This document shows, piece by piece, positions 32,144-39,927 of a DNA stretch of 64,000 bases. The translations under genes and the position numbers were made by a program. The stretch is taken from assembly GCF_003234365.2 (NCBI RefSeq), contig NZ_CP126260.1, forward strand, positions 744,001 through 808,000. The letters run 5' to 3'. This stretch comes from Curtobacterium sp. MCJR17_020 (GTDB lineage Bacteria > Actinomycetota > Actinomycetes > Actinomycetales > Microbacteriaceae). Below the pieces are notes generated by a model, which ran no database searches, was not told where the DNA came from, and was given only the letters and a program-made list of their open reading frames with translations. Within the stretch, counting starts at the first letter, position 1. Every line of letters starts with the position of its first letter.

Positions 32144-33097
32144 ATGTACTTCCACGCACAGACCTGGATCAACGAGATCGCCGACGGCGAGCCCGACCCG
32201 GCAGCCGCCAACGCCCTGCAGGAAGGGCTCGGCGGGCAGTTCGGCGAGATGCGCACGATGATGCAGTACCTGTTCCAGGCGATGAACTTCCGGGGTCCGG
32301 CGGCGAAGCCCTACCGTGACCTCATCCAGGGTGTCGGCACCGAGGAGATCAGCCACGTCGAGCTCATCGGCACCACGATCTCCCGCCTGCTCGACGGCTC
32401 GCCCGAGTACACCGGCAAGTTCACCGACCCGCTGGACAAGCCCGGTGCGAAGGGTGCGACGCCGCTCAACATCGCGCTCGACACGAGCAACATCCACCAC
32501 TACCTCGTCGGTGCGCAGGGTGCCCTGCCCGTCGATGCGGCCGGCAACCCGTGGAGTGGCAGCTACGTCTACAACTCCGGCAACCTGCCGCTCGACCTGC
32601 TCTACAACCTGATGCTCGAGTCCACCGGTCGCCTGCAGAAGTGCCGGATCTACGAGATGACGGACAACCCCACCGCGCGCAGCACCGTCGCGTACCTGAT
32701 CGTCCGCGACCAGGCGCACGAGAACGCCTACGCGAAGGCGCTCGAGACCCTCGGCGTCGACTGGAAGACCCTGCTGCCGATCCCGAAGACGAACGCCGAA
32801 CGGTTCCCGGAGGTCAAGGAGCTCCTCGACCTCGGGCTGCAGAGCAAGCAGTACAGCTTCGACCTCGACGGGGCGTCGGAGGCGGGCAAGATCTTCCGCG
32901 GTGCGTCTCCGTCGAAGGACGGCACGGACCTGACTGCTACCGAGCAGGCCCCCGCCGGCGTGCCGTCGTTCATCGCTCCGGAGCGACTCGAGGAGTTCGC
33001 TCCCGGGCTCGACGCCGACCTGCTGGCGCTCATCCAGCAGACGGCCGAGCTCGAGCTCGACCAGGCGGAGACGCCGCTCTACGGGCCGGTGGCCTGA
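32144..33097 (+). CDS. Manganese catalase
   Basis: A 317-residue non-haem catalase that breaks down hydrogen peroxide at a dimanganese site. The four-helix bundle shows the ligand-bearing segments GGQFGEMRTMMQYL, GVGTEEISHVELI and LIVRDQAHENAYAKAL, with SGNLPLDLLYNLMLESTGR between them. AGGAGA precedes ATG at 32144. It is divergent from the FAD oxidase, which makes hydrogen peroxide in some relatives, so a protective link is possible. Confidence 0.95.
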   Translation: MYFHAQTWINEIADGEPDPAAANALQEGLGGQFGEMRTMMQYLFQAMNFRGPAAKPYRDLIQGVGTEEISHVELIGTTISRLLDGSPEYTGKFTDPLDKPGAKGATPLNIALDTSNIHHYLVGAQGALPVDAAGNPWSGSYVYNSGNLPLDLLYNLMLESTGRLQKCRIYEMTDNPTARSTVAYLIVRDQAHENAYAKALETLGVDWKTLLPIPKTNAERFPEVKELLDLGLQSKQYSFDLDGASEAGKIFRGASPSKDGTDLTATEQAPAGVPSFIAPERLEEFAPGLDADLLALIQQTAELELDQAETPLYGPVA

Positions 33098-33116
33098 GCC
33101 TGCGCGCGCACGCGGA

Positions 33117-33551
33117 TCAGTCGAGGCAGAACTCGTTGCCCTCGACGTCCTGCATCACGATGCAGGACTCGTTGACCTGATCCGCGAGCATGCGGCGCAA
33201 CTGCGTCGCGCCGAGCGAGACGAGGCGAGCGCTCTCGGCGTCGAGCGCTACGAGGCGCTCCTCGCCGACCAGGCCGGTGCCGACCCGGACGTCCAGGTGG
33301 ACGCGGTTCTTCACCGTCTTGCCCTCGGGCACCCGCTGGAAGAACAGCCGCGGCCCGACGCCGGTCGGGTCGACGCACGCGAAGGCGGAGTCCTGGTGCT
33401 CGGGCGGGAGCGAGGCGTTGAAGGCCTGCCAGTCGTCGAACCCGGGCGGGGGAGCCGGGACCTCGTAGCCGAGGACCTCGCACCAGAACCGGGCGACCCG
33501 CTCCGGCTCGGCGCAGTCGAACGTCACCTGGACCTGTCGCACCGTTGCCAT
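33117..33551 (-). CDS. VOC superfamily protein
   Basis: A 144-residue VOC fold protein with VTFDCAEPERVARFWCEVLGY at the start, a middle RVHLDVRVG strand and a C-terminal MQDVEGNEFCLD, the usual placement of metal-ligand residues. It belongs to the glyoxalase-like group with a PPGFDDW motif common in actinobacteria. ATG at 33551; a longer upstream start was rejected because it adds non-family residues. Convergent with the catalase gene. Substrate unknown. Confidence 0.88.
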   Translation of the reverse strand: MATVRQVQVTFDCAEPERVARFWCEVLGYEVPAPPPGFDDWQAFNASLPPEHQDSAFACVDPTGVGPRLFFQRVPEGKTVKNRVHLDVRVGTGLVGEERLVALDAESARLVSLGATQLRRMLADQVNESCIVMQDVEGNEFCLD

Positions 33552-33590
33552 GCGCGCCAGGGTAATCCGGCCGCGCGGCACCGGTTCTGC

Positions 33591-33641
33591 GACGGACCAC
33601 GAGTCGTTCGACGCGTGGTCCGTCGGAACACTCGTGTTCCG
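33591..33641. terminator. Double hairpin after the nucleotidyltransferase gene
   Basis: GACGGACCACG and CGTGGTCCGTC (11 bp, perfect) form one hairpin at 33591-33624, followed at 33624-33641 by CGGAACAC-TC-GTGTTCCG. It begins ten bases beyond the stop of the minus-strand gene. It contains CGACGCGTGGTCCGTCGG, a near copy of the 26.4 kb repeat core. Confidence 0.7.
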
Positions 33642-33651
33642 ACTCGTGTCA

Positions 33652-34401
33652 CTACGGTCCGGTGACGAACTGCTCCCGCACGACCGTCACCGTCGCCGCG
33701 TCCACGCCGACACTCAGGTGGAGCGGCGGCCGGTCGAGGACCAGTCCGAGCGCAGAGCGGACGCGAACGGCCTCGGTCCTGGTGAGGCGCTCGCCCACCC
33801 TGTCCCGCCTGGTGACGAGCGACGCGAGGATCGCGAGGTCGTTCAGGTGTCGGTCCGCACGTGCTCCTTCGCCGATGAGGAGCGCGGACGCCTTGGCGAC
33901 CAGTGCTCCCTGCAGGGTCGGTCGGTTCACACGCCCGGTCCGGCCCGAGACCTCGACGTCGATCGTCTCCGATCGGTCGAGTGCCCCTTGACCGCCCGGC
34001 GCTGCGATCGTCCGACCACCCGTCACGCCGACCCGGTTGTCCGCTCGTTCGCCGAGGAAGCGTGGGATGAGGACGTCGATCTGGGCGTCGCCCTTCAGCC
34101 ATCGGTGTTGCACGCCACGTGTCCCCTCGAGCACGGGCGGTGCTTCGCCGGCAGACTCGAACCCCAGCGCGCTGAGCACGGCGGTGAAGTCGTGGAGGAC
34201 TCGCGGTCGTGCGCGGACGTCGAGCACGGCGTCAGCGTCTTGCGTTGGCCGGGGCGGAACGGCGCCTCGCTCCCAGCACAACGAATGCACCATCTGCCCG
34301 CCGACGAGCGCCCATCCACTCGGGTGGCGTTCGTGGACCTGGAACAGTGCGTGCCACGCTGCGGCCTGGGCCGACGTCATGGCCGGAGCGATGATCGTCA
34401 C
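33652..34401 (-). CDS. Nucleotidyltransferase-like protein (AbiEii/MNT-type)
   Basis: A 249-residue protein of the polymerase-beta-like nucleotidyltransferase fold. GWALVGGQMVHSL holds the GG motif, and RPTQDADAVLDV holds the acidic pair that binds metal; a third acid is likely in AQIDVLI. This matches the AbiEii / nucleotidyl-transferase toxin group, in which the enzyme modifies tRNA or a protein. The ATG overlaps the stop of the HTH gene by four bases, so they are translated as a pair, as in type IV toxin-antitoxin and abortive-infection modules. Annotation as a defence toxin is inference. Confidence 0.75.
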   Translation of the reverse strand: MTIIAPAMTSAQAAAWHALFQVHERHPSGWALVGGQMVHSLCWERGAVPPRPTQDADAVLDVRARPRVLHDFTAVLSALGFESAGEAPPVLEGTRGVQHRWLKGDAQIDVLIPRFLGERADNRVGVTGGRTIAAPGGQGALDRSETIDVEVSGRTGRVNRPTLQGALVAKASALLIGEGARADRHLNDLAILASLVTRRDRVGERLTRTEAVRVRSALGLVLDRPPLHLSVGVDAATVTVVREQFVTGP

Positions 34402-35039
34402 GACGTGGCCTGGAGGAGCTCCGCAACCCGGGACCGTTCGCGGATTCCGTCGTGCCCCGCGAGGTCGACCAAGAGCAACCCGAGCGGAAGCGGCGACGGG
34501 GGCTTCTGATCAGATACGTGCAGCAGGACGTTGGGCTGGTCGGACGGGCGGAGGAGGTAGTCACGCCGGAGTGCATCGGCGTCGCCGGCCGCGACTCGAG
34601 CCTCGAGCTGCCCCGCCGCGGCGATCTCCGAGCGGGGATCGCTGAAACCCGACTTCACCAGGCGACCGTCAGCGGCGAGGTCCTCGAGGTCGGCATCGGC
34701 CACTCGGAGACGAAGTGCAGGGACCGGGCGAATCCAGGCTCCGAGCATGCGGTCCGGTTCGGCGCTCCGAAAGAGTTCGTCCCGGTAGCGGCGAAGACGG
34801 ATTCGCTCCGGCGCTGAGAGGCCATCGATCGGCTGACCGGAGAGCGAGGCCAGCAGGTTGCTGCGCATCCGTGCACCGAGCGGTCGACTCGCGGCAGGAC
34901 GATGCTCCGACGATTGGTCGACGAGCCACTGGCCGCCGACCTGGCGTGCTCGGATCGATCCCCCTTCGATCAGCGCCCGGACGCGTCGCGGTGACAACCC
35001 CGCGCGGACCGCGAACTCGGCGACACTCTCCTCAGCCAT
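34398..35039 (-). CDS. HTH DNA-binding protein, partner of the nucleotidyltransferase
   Basis: A 213-residue protein. The N-terminal 45 residues form a helix-turn-helix of the excisionase/MerR-like type (VAEFAVRAGLSPRRVRALIE, then GSIRARQVGGQWLV). The rest is Arg/Leu-rich with a C-terminal domain of unknown type. ATG at 35039 was chosen over the in-frame GTG at 35045 because the inferred transcription start falls at about 35040, making the message leaderless. A TACAC-AA-GTGTA inverted repeat covers the -10 element, consistent with self-repression. It probably acts as antitoxin/repressor for the downstream enzyme. Confidence 0.72.
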   Translation of the reverse strand: MAEESVAEFAVRAGLSPRRVRALIEGGSIRARQVGGQWLVDQSSEHRPAASRPLGARMRSNLLASLSGQPIDGLSAPERIRLRRYRDELFRSAEPDRMLGAWIRPVPALRLRVADADLEDLAADGRLVKSGFSDPRSEIAAAGQLEARVAAGDADALRRDYLLRPSDQPNVLLHVSDQKPPSPLPLGLLLVDLAGHDGIRERSRVAELLQATS

Positions 35040-35040
35040 G

Positions 35041-35075
35041 TACACAAGTGTACCGATGGCGGAATAGAAGTGTAA
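35041..35075 (-). promoter_or_regulatory. Leaderless promoter with overlapping operator
   Basis: On the minus strand: -35 TTACAC (35070-35075), a 17-base spacer, -10 TACACT (35047-35052), with the ATG at 35039 about seven bases further. TACACAAGTGTA (35041-35052) is an inverted repeat over the -10, and a second AGTGTA half-site lies at the -35. Confidence 0.6.
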
Positions 35076-35076
35076 G

Positions 35077-35949
35077 TCAGTGCTTCCCGCGGAGGCGACC
35101 GATGCCGAGGACGATCGCCACGACGACCATGCCGAGGATGACGCCGGCGAGCGCCGAGACCGCGGTGTCGACGACCCACGTGATCACCGGGCCCGCGGCC
35201 TCGATCGCGCGCTCGATCGTGTGCAGCAGGTCGTACGGGCCGTGCCAGAAGGTCTCGGCGAGGTTCGCGATGACCAGGTGGCCGCCGACCCAGAGCATCG
35301 CAACGGTGCCGATGACGCTGATGATCCGGAAGACCGTCGGCATCGCCCGCACGATCCGCGCTCCTGTGCGACGGGTCCGGCGGACCGAGTTCTTCATCAT
35401 CTGCAGACCGACGTCGTCGATCTTCACCAGCAGGGCCACTGCGCCGTAGACGACCGCGGTCATGACGAGCCCGATCACGATGAGGGCTCCGAGCGTCGGC
35501 CAGAGCCCGAGATCCGGGTCGAGGCCGGCCAGGGCGATGAGCATGATCTCGGTGCTCAGGATGAGGTCGGTCCGGATGGCGCCGAACACGAGCTTCGGTT
35601 CGGTGACCGAGTCGGTGCTGCCTGTGCCGTGGTGGACGCCGAACCACTCGGTGACCTTCTCCGCGCCCTCGAAGCACAGGTACGTCCCGCCGATGAGCAG
35701 GAGGTACGGCAGCACCCAGGGCGCGAACGCGGTGAGCAGCAGCGCCAGCGGGATGATGATGATGAACTTGTTGAACAGGCTGCCGAGCGCGATGCGCCCG
35801 ACGACCGGCAGTTCCCGGGCCGGCGCGAGTCCCTGCACGTACTGCGGGGTGACCGCGGCGTCGTCGATGACGACACCGGCGGTCTTCGCACTCGCCTTCA
35901 GGGCCGCGGAGAGGATGTCGTCCACCACGGCGAGCAATCCGACTGACAT
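35077..35949 (-). CDS. DUF808 family membrane protein (YedI-like)
   Basis: A 290-residue membrane protein. The N-terminal SVGLLAVVDDILSAALKASAKTAGVVIDD and the middle LLIGGTYLCFEGAEKVTEW are characteristic of the DUF808/YedI family. About six hydrophobic segments. Family function is unknown; an ion- or metal-transport role has been suggested for none with certainty. It is upstream of the HTH-nucleotidyltransferase pair on the same strand, but that pair has its own promoter at the end of this gene. Confidence 0.88.
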   Translation of the reverse strand: MSVGLLAVVDDILSAALKASAKTAGVVIDDAAVTPQYVQGLAPARELPVVGRIALGSLFNKFIIIIPLALLLTAFAPWVLPYLLLIGGTYLCFEGAEKVTEWFGVHHGTGSTDSVTEPKLVFGAIRTDLILSTEIMLIALAGLDPDLGLWPTLGALIVIGLVMTAVVYGAVALLVKIDDVGLQMMKNSVRRTRRTGARIVRAMPTVFRIISVIGTVAMLWVGGHLVIANLAETFWHGPYDLLHTIERAIEAAGPVITWVVDTAVSALAGVILGMVVVAIVLGIGRLRGKH

Positions 35950-36040
35950 GACTTCGTTCTCCGCTCGTCCGGGCCTGTGACGGTGCTCAGCGTAGTGGGC
36001 GTTCGCGGTGGTCTGACGCCAGGGCGGTGCGCCACTGACG

Positions 36041-36066
36041 AAGGCCCCGTCGGGGGACGGGGCCTT
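36041..36066. terminator. Hairpin terminator after the Ltp lipoprotein gene
   Basis: AAGGCCCCGTC and GACGGGGCCTT form a perfect 11-bp stem with a four-base loop, followed by TCTC on the plus side. It lies 14 bases past the minus-strand stop at 36080. Confidence 0.85.
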
Positions 36067-36079
36067 CTCATCGGGTGGG

Positions 36080-36901
36080 TCAGCCGTTGAGGTGCGCGAT
36101 GGCGAAGTCCGCCTCGGCAGGGGTGAACTTCTCGCCGTACTCGCTGACGAGCTGGTCGCGGATCGCGGCCGGAGACATCGACATGTTCGCCTGGTAGTCC
36201 TTGGCCTTCGCGAGTGCGTTCGCGTTCCAGTCCGCCTTGATCGTGTCGATCGCGTACTGGGCTGCCTCTGGCGAGAACTGCTCGCCGTACTCCGAGGTGA
36301 GCTGGTCGTACAGCCCGGCCTTGCTCATGTGCATCATCTCGGAGTAGCTCTCCGCCTTGGTCAGGGCCGAGGCGTACTCCACTGGCGTCGCGGGCTTCTC
36401 CGGAGTCGCTTCGGTCGACTCGGATTCCTTCTCGGCGGGCTCCGCAGCGGCCTCGGAGGGCTTCGCTGCTTCCGACGGTTCCTCGGCCTCGGCGGCCGCG
36501 GTCGGTTCTGGTGACTCTGCGACGACTGCGGACTGCTGGGTCGACTCCGAGCCGCTGACGACCGCGCCGATCCCGGCCGCGACGCCGATGGAGCTGAGCG
36601 CGGCGACGATTCCGAACACCAGACCGGTCACGGCCAGGCCCTTCGGCTGTTGTTTCCGGAGGGCGAGGACCGCCAACACGATGGCGACCGCACCGACGAT
36701 CGCACCGAAGACCGGAATGAGTCCGACCAAGAAGGCGCCGATCCCGACGAGCAACGCGGCGAGGGCGAGTCCGGAGGCTCGTTTCGGAGTGAGCGGTGCC
36801 CCCGGGAACGGGGCGAACGTCTGCTGGGGGGCCCCGGAGGGCTGTGGGTACGGGGGAGGGGTCTGCGACATGCCGCCCCCCTGCGGCTCGGATGTTGTCA
36901 T
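36080..36901 (-). CDS. Ltp-family (host cell surface-exposed lipoprotein domain) membrane protein
   Basis: A 273-residue protein. A Pro-rich cytosolic N-terminus is followed by two membrane segments (about residues 45-80 and 88-115, with KRASGLALAALLVGIG at the first), an Ala/Glu/Ser-rich linker, and two C-terminal copies of the Ltp motif: ALTKAESYSEMMHMSKAGLY...SEYGEQFSPEAAQYAI and AKAKDYQANMSMSPAAIRDQ...SEYGEKFTPAEADFAI. This domain is found in Gram-positive surface proteins and phage superinfection-exclusion lipoproteins. No lipobox is seen. ATG at 36901 and ATG ten codons later are both possible; a promoter with TTGAGG and GATACT lies upstream. Confidence 0.85.
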   Translation of the reverse strand: MTTSEPQGGGMSQTPPPYPQPSGAPQQTFAPFPGAPLTPKRASGLALAALLVGIGAFLVGLIPVFGAIVGAVAIVLAVLALRKQQPKGLAVTGLVFGIVAALSSIGVAAGIGAVVSGSESTQQSAVVAESPEPTAAAEAEEPSEAAKPSEAAAEPAEKESESTEATPEKPATPVEYASALTKAESYSEMMHMSKAGLYDQLTSEYGEQFSPEAAQYAIDTIKADWNANALAKAKDYQANMSMSPAAIRDQLVSEYGEKFTPAEADFAIAHLNG

Positions 36902-37028
36902 ACTCTCAAGTATCCCAAAGGTGAGAATTACCTCAAGATATGCTTCGATCCTGCTGTGCCCCAATTCGGGTGTCGTTCCGACGGGCGGACCCTGAACGCC
37001 GCCGGTGCGCCGTCCGTAGGCTGACGCC

Positions 37029-37298
37029 ATGGCTGACTTCACCGCTGCACAGGCCGCCGTCGTGCGGATCGAACGCGCCGAGGAGGGGCGTTGGGACCTC
37101 ACGGTGATCAGCGACTCGGGCGTGAAGATGGGGCACGGCGTGTACCTGTTCGACGCCGCGCACGACGACGCCGAGGACGAGCAGGCCGCCGCACTCGACT
37201 TCGTGCGGGAGTACGGCTTCCGGTTCGAGCGCGACGCCGTGCAGGCCGACGGCCCGGACGCCTACTGGGCGCCGCTGCTGCCGTCCGACCAGCAGTAG
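37029..37298 (+). CDS. Small hypothetical acidic protein
   Basis: An 89-residue soluble protein, acidic (many Asp/Glu), beginning ADFTAAQAAVVRIERAEEG. It has a GHGVYLFDAAHDDAEDEQ centre and no membrane segment. Family unknown. ATG at 37029 with weak ribosome binding sequence. It is divergent from the Ltp gene and convergent with the arsenate reductase-like gene, four bases apart. Confidence 0.68.
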   Translation: MADFTAAQAAVVRIERAEEGRWDLTVISDSGVKMGHGVYLFDAAHDDAEDEQAAALDFVREYGFRFERDAVQADGPDAYWAPLLPSDQQ

Positions 37299-37302
37299 CC
37301 GG

Positions 37303-37698
37303 CTACAGGGACGCGATCAACCGCTCGACCCGTGTCCTGATGTCGTCGCGGATCGGGCGGACCTGCTCGATCCCCAGCCCGGCCGGGTCGTCGAGGTCCC
37401 AGTCCTCGTACCGCTTGCCGGGGAACACCGGGCAGGCGTCCCCGCAGCCCATGGTGATGACGACGTCCGACTCGCGCACGGTCTCGGTCTCGAGCACCGC
37501 CGGCCGGGCTTCGGCGATGTCGATGCCCTGCTCGGCCATGGCCTGCACGGCGACGGCGTTCACCTGGTCGGCGGGCTCGCTGCCGGCGGAGAACACCCGG
37601 ACGCGGTCGCCGGCGAGGTGCTGCAGCCACCCCGCGGCCATCTGGGAGCGTCCTGCGTTGTGGACGCACACGAACAGGACGGCGGGGCGGTCGGTCAT
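37303..37698 (-). CDS. Arsenate reductase-like low-molecular-weight phosphatase
   Basis: A 131-residue protein of the thioredoxin-coupled ArsC / low-Mr tyrosine phosphatase family. The P-loop is CVHNAGRS (CX5R(S)), the catalytic nucleophile being that Cys; Cys residues in ITMGCGDACPVF match the second and third redox Cys of ArsC, and DWDLDDPAG is the conserved Asp loop. It would reduce arsenate to arsenite. No arsR or efflux gene is adjacent, so a role as a phosphatase is also possible. Confidence 0.88.
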   Translation of the reverse strand: MTDRPAVLFVCVHNAGRSQMAAGWLQHLAGDRVRVFSAGSEPADQVNAVAVQAMAEQGIDIAEARPAVLETETVRESDVVITMGCGDACPVFPGKRYEDWDLDDPAGLGIEQVRPIRDDIRTRVERLIASL

Positions 37699-37747
37699 GC
37701 GCCCATCATCGCAGCGAGGGTGCCCACCATCCCGGCGAGGGCGCCCG

Positions 37748-38161
37748 TCACCCCAGGGCTGACGCCTCGAACCCGATGAGCCACGTGACGCCGAACGCGT
37801 CCCGCACGGTGCCGTCCCAGTCGCCCCACGGTCGCTGCTGCAGCGGGTCGACGACCGTGCCACCCTCGGCGAGCGCGTCGAACCAGCGCCGCAGCACGTC
37901 GGGTTCGTCGGCCCCGAGGAGCGAGAACAGCAGGCCGGTCGCCGCGAACGGTTCGTCGATCTCGCTCGCGTCGGCGGCGAAGAGCTGCAGCCCGCCGGTG
38001 AGCTGCCCGTGGGCGACCGCGTCGGCGGGGCCGTCGGTCCCTGAGAAGTCGGCGTAGGTCGCGATCCGGACCTCGCCGCCGAAGACCACTCGCCAGTGCT
38101 CGAGGGCCTGCCTGGCGGTGCCGGCGAACTGGAAGTACGGCGACGGTCCGGTGACGTTCAT
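37748..38161 (-). CDS. PhnB-like VOC protein
   Basis: A 137-residue VOC protein of the PhnB/3-demethylubiquinone methyltransferase-like group. It shows SPYFQFAGTARQALEHWRVVFGG at the start and QRPWGDWDGTVRDAFGVTWLIGF at the end. PhnB-type proteins lack clear catalytic assignments. It ends 49 bases upstream of the arsenate reductase-like start, on the same strand, so an operon is possible. Confidence 0.85.
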   Translation of the reverse strand: MNVTGPSPYFQFAGTARQALEHWRVVFGGEVRIATYADFSGTDGPADAVAHGQLTGGLQLFAADASEIDEPFAATGLLFSLLGADEPDVLRRWFDALAEGGTVVDPLQQRPWGDWDGTVRDAFGVTWLIGFEASALG

Positions 38162-38201
38162 GCCCGGACGATACCGCCGGACGACGGCGCGCGTCCGCTC
38201 G

Positions 38202-38792
38202 TCAGGCGCTCGGTGCGATGCCGTCGAACGCGCGTCGCAGGATCGCGGCCGCGTCGGGGTCGTCGCCCGTGGCCCAGGTGGTGATCGCCACGTCGAAGCA
38301 ACCGAGGGCCGCCTGCACGAGGACTCGTGCGCGCAGCTCGGCGTCGGGCCCGTGGAGCTGCTCGACGACGAGGGGCGTCAGGACGTCCGCCCAGGCCTGG
38401 TGCTTCTCGAGGTTCCGTGCGCGCAGTGACGCCGTGCTCGTCATCACGCGGACGGATCGTCGTCCGGTCTCGGGGTCGTCGGTGCTGCCGCGCTCGAGCA
38501 TCTCGGCGAACGCCTCGCGCAGCGCGGGCCACACCGGCTGGGTCGTCGACCGCGACCGGAACGCCTCGGCGAGGGCGTCCCGGTGTCGCGCGGGGTCGCC
38601 GATGACGGCGTCCTCCTTCGCGGGGAAGTACCGGTGGAAGCTCCGCGCCGAGATGCCCACCTCGGCGGCGACCTGTTCCACGGTGACGTTCTCGAACCCG
38701 TCGGTGTCGAACCGCTCGAGTGCCACGGCGGCGATGCGCGCGCGGACGGCGTCGCGGGTGATGTCCCGCAGGCCGGTTCGCACGTCGCTCAC
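38202..38792 (-). CDS. TetR family transcriptional regulator
   Basis: A 196-residue regulator with RIAAVALERFDTDGFENVTV and the recognition helix VGISARSFHRYFPAKEDAV. It is divergent from the aldo/keto reductase gene with a perfect palindrome between them, so it probably represses both. The ligand domain is unassigned. Confidence 0.92.
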   Translation of the reverse strand: MSDVRTGLRDITRDAVRARIAAVALERFDTDGFENVTVEQVAAEVGISARSFHRYFPAKEDAVIGDPARHRDALAEAFRSRSTTQPVWPALREAFAEMLERGSTDDPETGRRSVRVMTSTASLRARNLEKHQAWADVLTPLVVEQLHGPDAELRARVLVQAALGCFDVAITTWATGDDPDAAAILRRAFDGIAPSA

Positions 38793-38829
38793 GGAGCCGA
38801 TCGTACCGCGACGTCATCTTCGGTCCAAG

Positions 38830-38865
38830 TTGTCAGACTCTGACAGTAGTGGCGTACAGTGCCAC
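38830..38865. promoter_or_regulatory. Operator palindromes between tetR and aldo/keto reductase
   Basis: TGTCAGACTCTGACA (38830-38844) is a perfect 15-bp palindrome; AGTGGC-N7-GCCACT (38847-38865) lies beside it. The region is less GC-rich and sits 37 bases before the reductase start. Confidence 0.6.
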
Positions 38866-38901
38866 TCGCATGACCACCACACGTCACGAAGGGACAGCAC
38901 C

Positions 38902-39843
38902 ATGCAGCAACGCACCCTCGGCCGACAGGGCCTCACCGTCAGCGCCATCGGCTACGGCGCCATGGGCACCACGTTCGCCTACGGACCCGGCGACGACACC
39001 CAGTCCGTCGCCGCGATCCGGCACGCACACGAACTCGGCGTCACGCACTTCGACACGGCCGAGCTGTACGGCTGGGGGACCGGCGAGCGGCTCCTCGGCG
39101 CGGCGCTCGCCCCGATCCGCGACGAGGTGACGATCGCCACGAAGTTCGGGTTCACCCCCGAGGCGTACGCACCGGACTCCCGACCGGAGCACATCCGGCA
39201 CGTGGTGGACGCGAGCCTGCAGAACCTCGGCACCGACTCGATCGACCTGCTCTACCAGCACGTGCACGACCCGGCCGTCCCGATCGAGGACGTCGTCGGC
39301 GTGATGCAGGAGTTCGTGCAGGCCGGCAAGGTCCGGTACCTCGGCCTGTCGAACACCGATGCCGACCAGATCCGCCGTGCGCACGCTGTGCACCCGATCT
39401 CGGCGTTCCAGACCGAGTACTCCGTCTTCTCGCGGGAGTCCGAGGCGCTCTTCCCCCTCGTCGACGAGCTCGGCATCGGCGTCGTCGCCTACTCGCCGCT
39501 GGCGCGCGGCTTCCTGAGCGGTGCCGTGCAGCCGGCGAGCGCGTACGCGGCCGACGACATCCGCCAGCAGCTCGAGTGGTGGGCGCCGGAGCACTTCGAC
39601 GCGAACGTCGCCGTCGTCACCGCACTCACCGAGATCGCCGACGCGAAGGGCGTCTCGCTCTCGCAGCTCGCGTTGGCCTGGATCCTGGCGAAGCGCGCCG
39701 ACCTGGTCCCGATCCCCGGATCGCGCAACCCCGGACGCGTCGCCGAGAACGTCGCAGCTGCCGAGGTGCGGCTCACTGACGACGAGGTCACGCGCATCGA
39801 CGCGCTGTCGCGCGGGGTCCGTGGGAAGCGCGCGATGGGCTGA
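38902..39843 (+). CDS. Aldo/keto reductase
   Basis: A 313-residue NADPH-dependent (beta/alpha)8 barrel enzyme reducing aldehydes and ketones. The catalytic tetrad is visible: Asp in FDTAELYG, Tyr in LYGWGTGE, Lys in IATKFGF and His in YQHVHDP. The cofactor segment is IPGSRNPGRVAENVAA. ATG at 38902 with GAAGGGA upstream; longer forms run through tetR in the other direction and were rejected. Probably controlled by the divergent TetR protein. Confidence 0.94.
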   Translation: MQQRTLGRQGLTVSAIGYGAMGTTFAYGPGDDTQSVAAIRHAHELGVTHFDTAELYGWGTGERLLGAALAPIRDEVTIATKFGFTPEAYAPDSRPEHIRHVVDASLQNLGTDSIDLLYQHVHDPAVPIEDVVGVMQEFVQAGKVRYLGLSNTDADQIRRAHAVHPISAFQTEYSVFSRESEALFPLVDELGIGVVAYSPLARGFLSGAVQPASAYAADDIRQQLEWWAPEHFDANVAVVTALTEIADAKGVSLSQLALAWILAKRADLVPIPGSRNPGRVAENVAAAEVRLTDDEVTRIDALSRGVRGKRAMG

Positions 39844-39858
39844 GCCCGGTCGGGTGTC

Positions 39859-39900
39859 GGACGGGAGGCCCGTGGTGCGCCGGCCACGGGCCTCCAGTCC
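39859..39900. terminator. GACGGGAGGC-family hairpin, copy 6
   Basis: GGACGGGAGGCCCGTGG and CCACGGGCCTCCAGTCC form the stem, with a one-base irregularity. It lies between convergent stops (39843 and 39928). Confidence 0.75.
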
Positions 39901-39927
39901 GTCCGGTGGTCGCGCCCAGGGCGCGCC

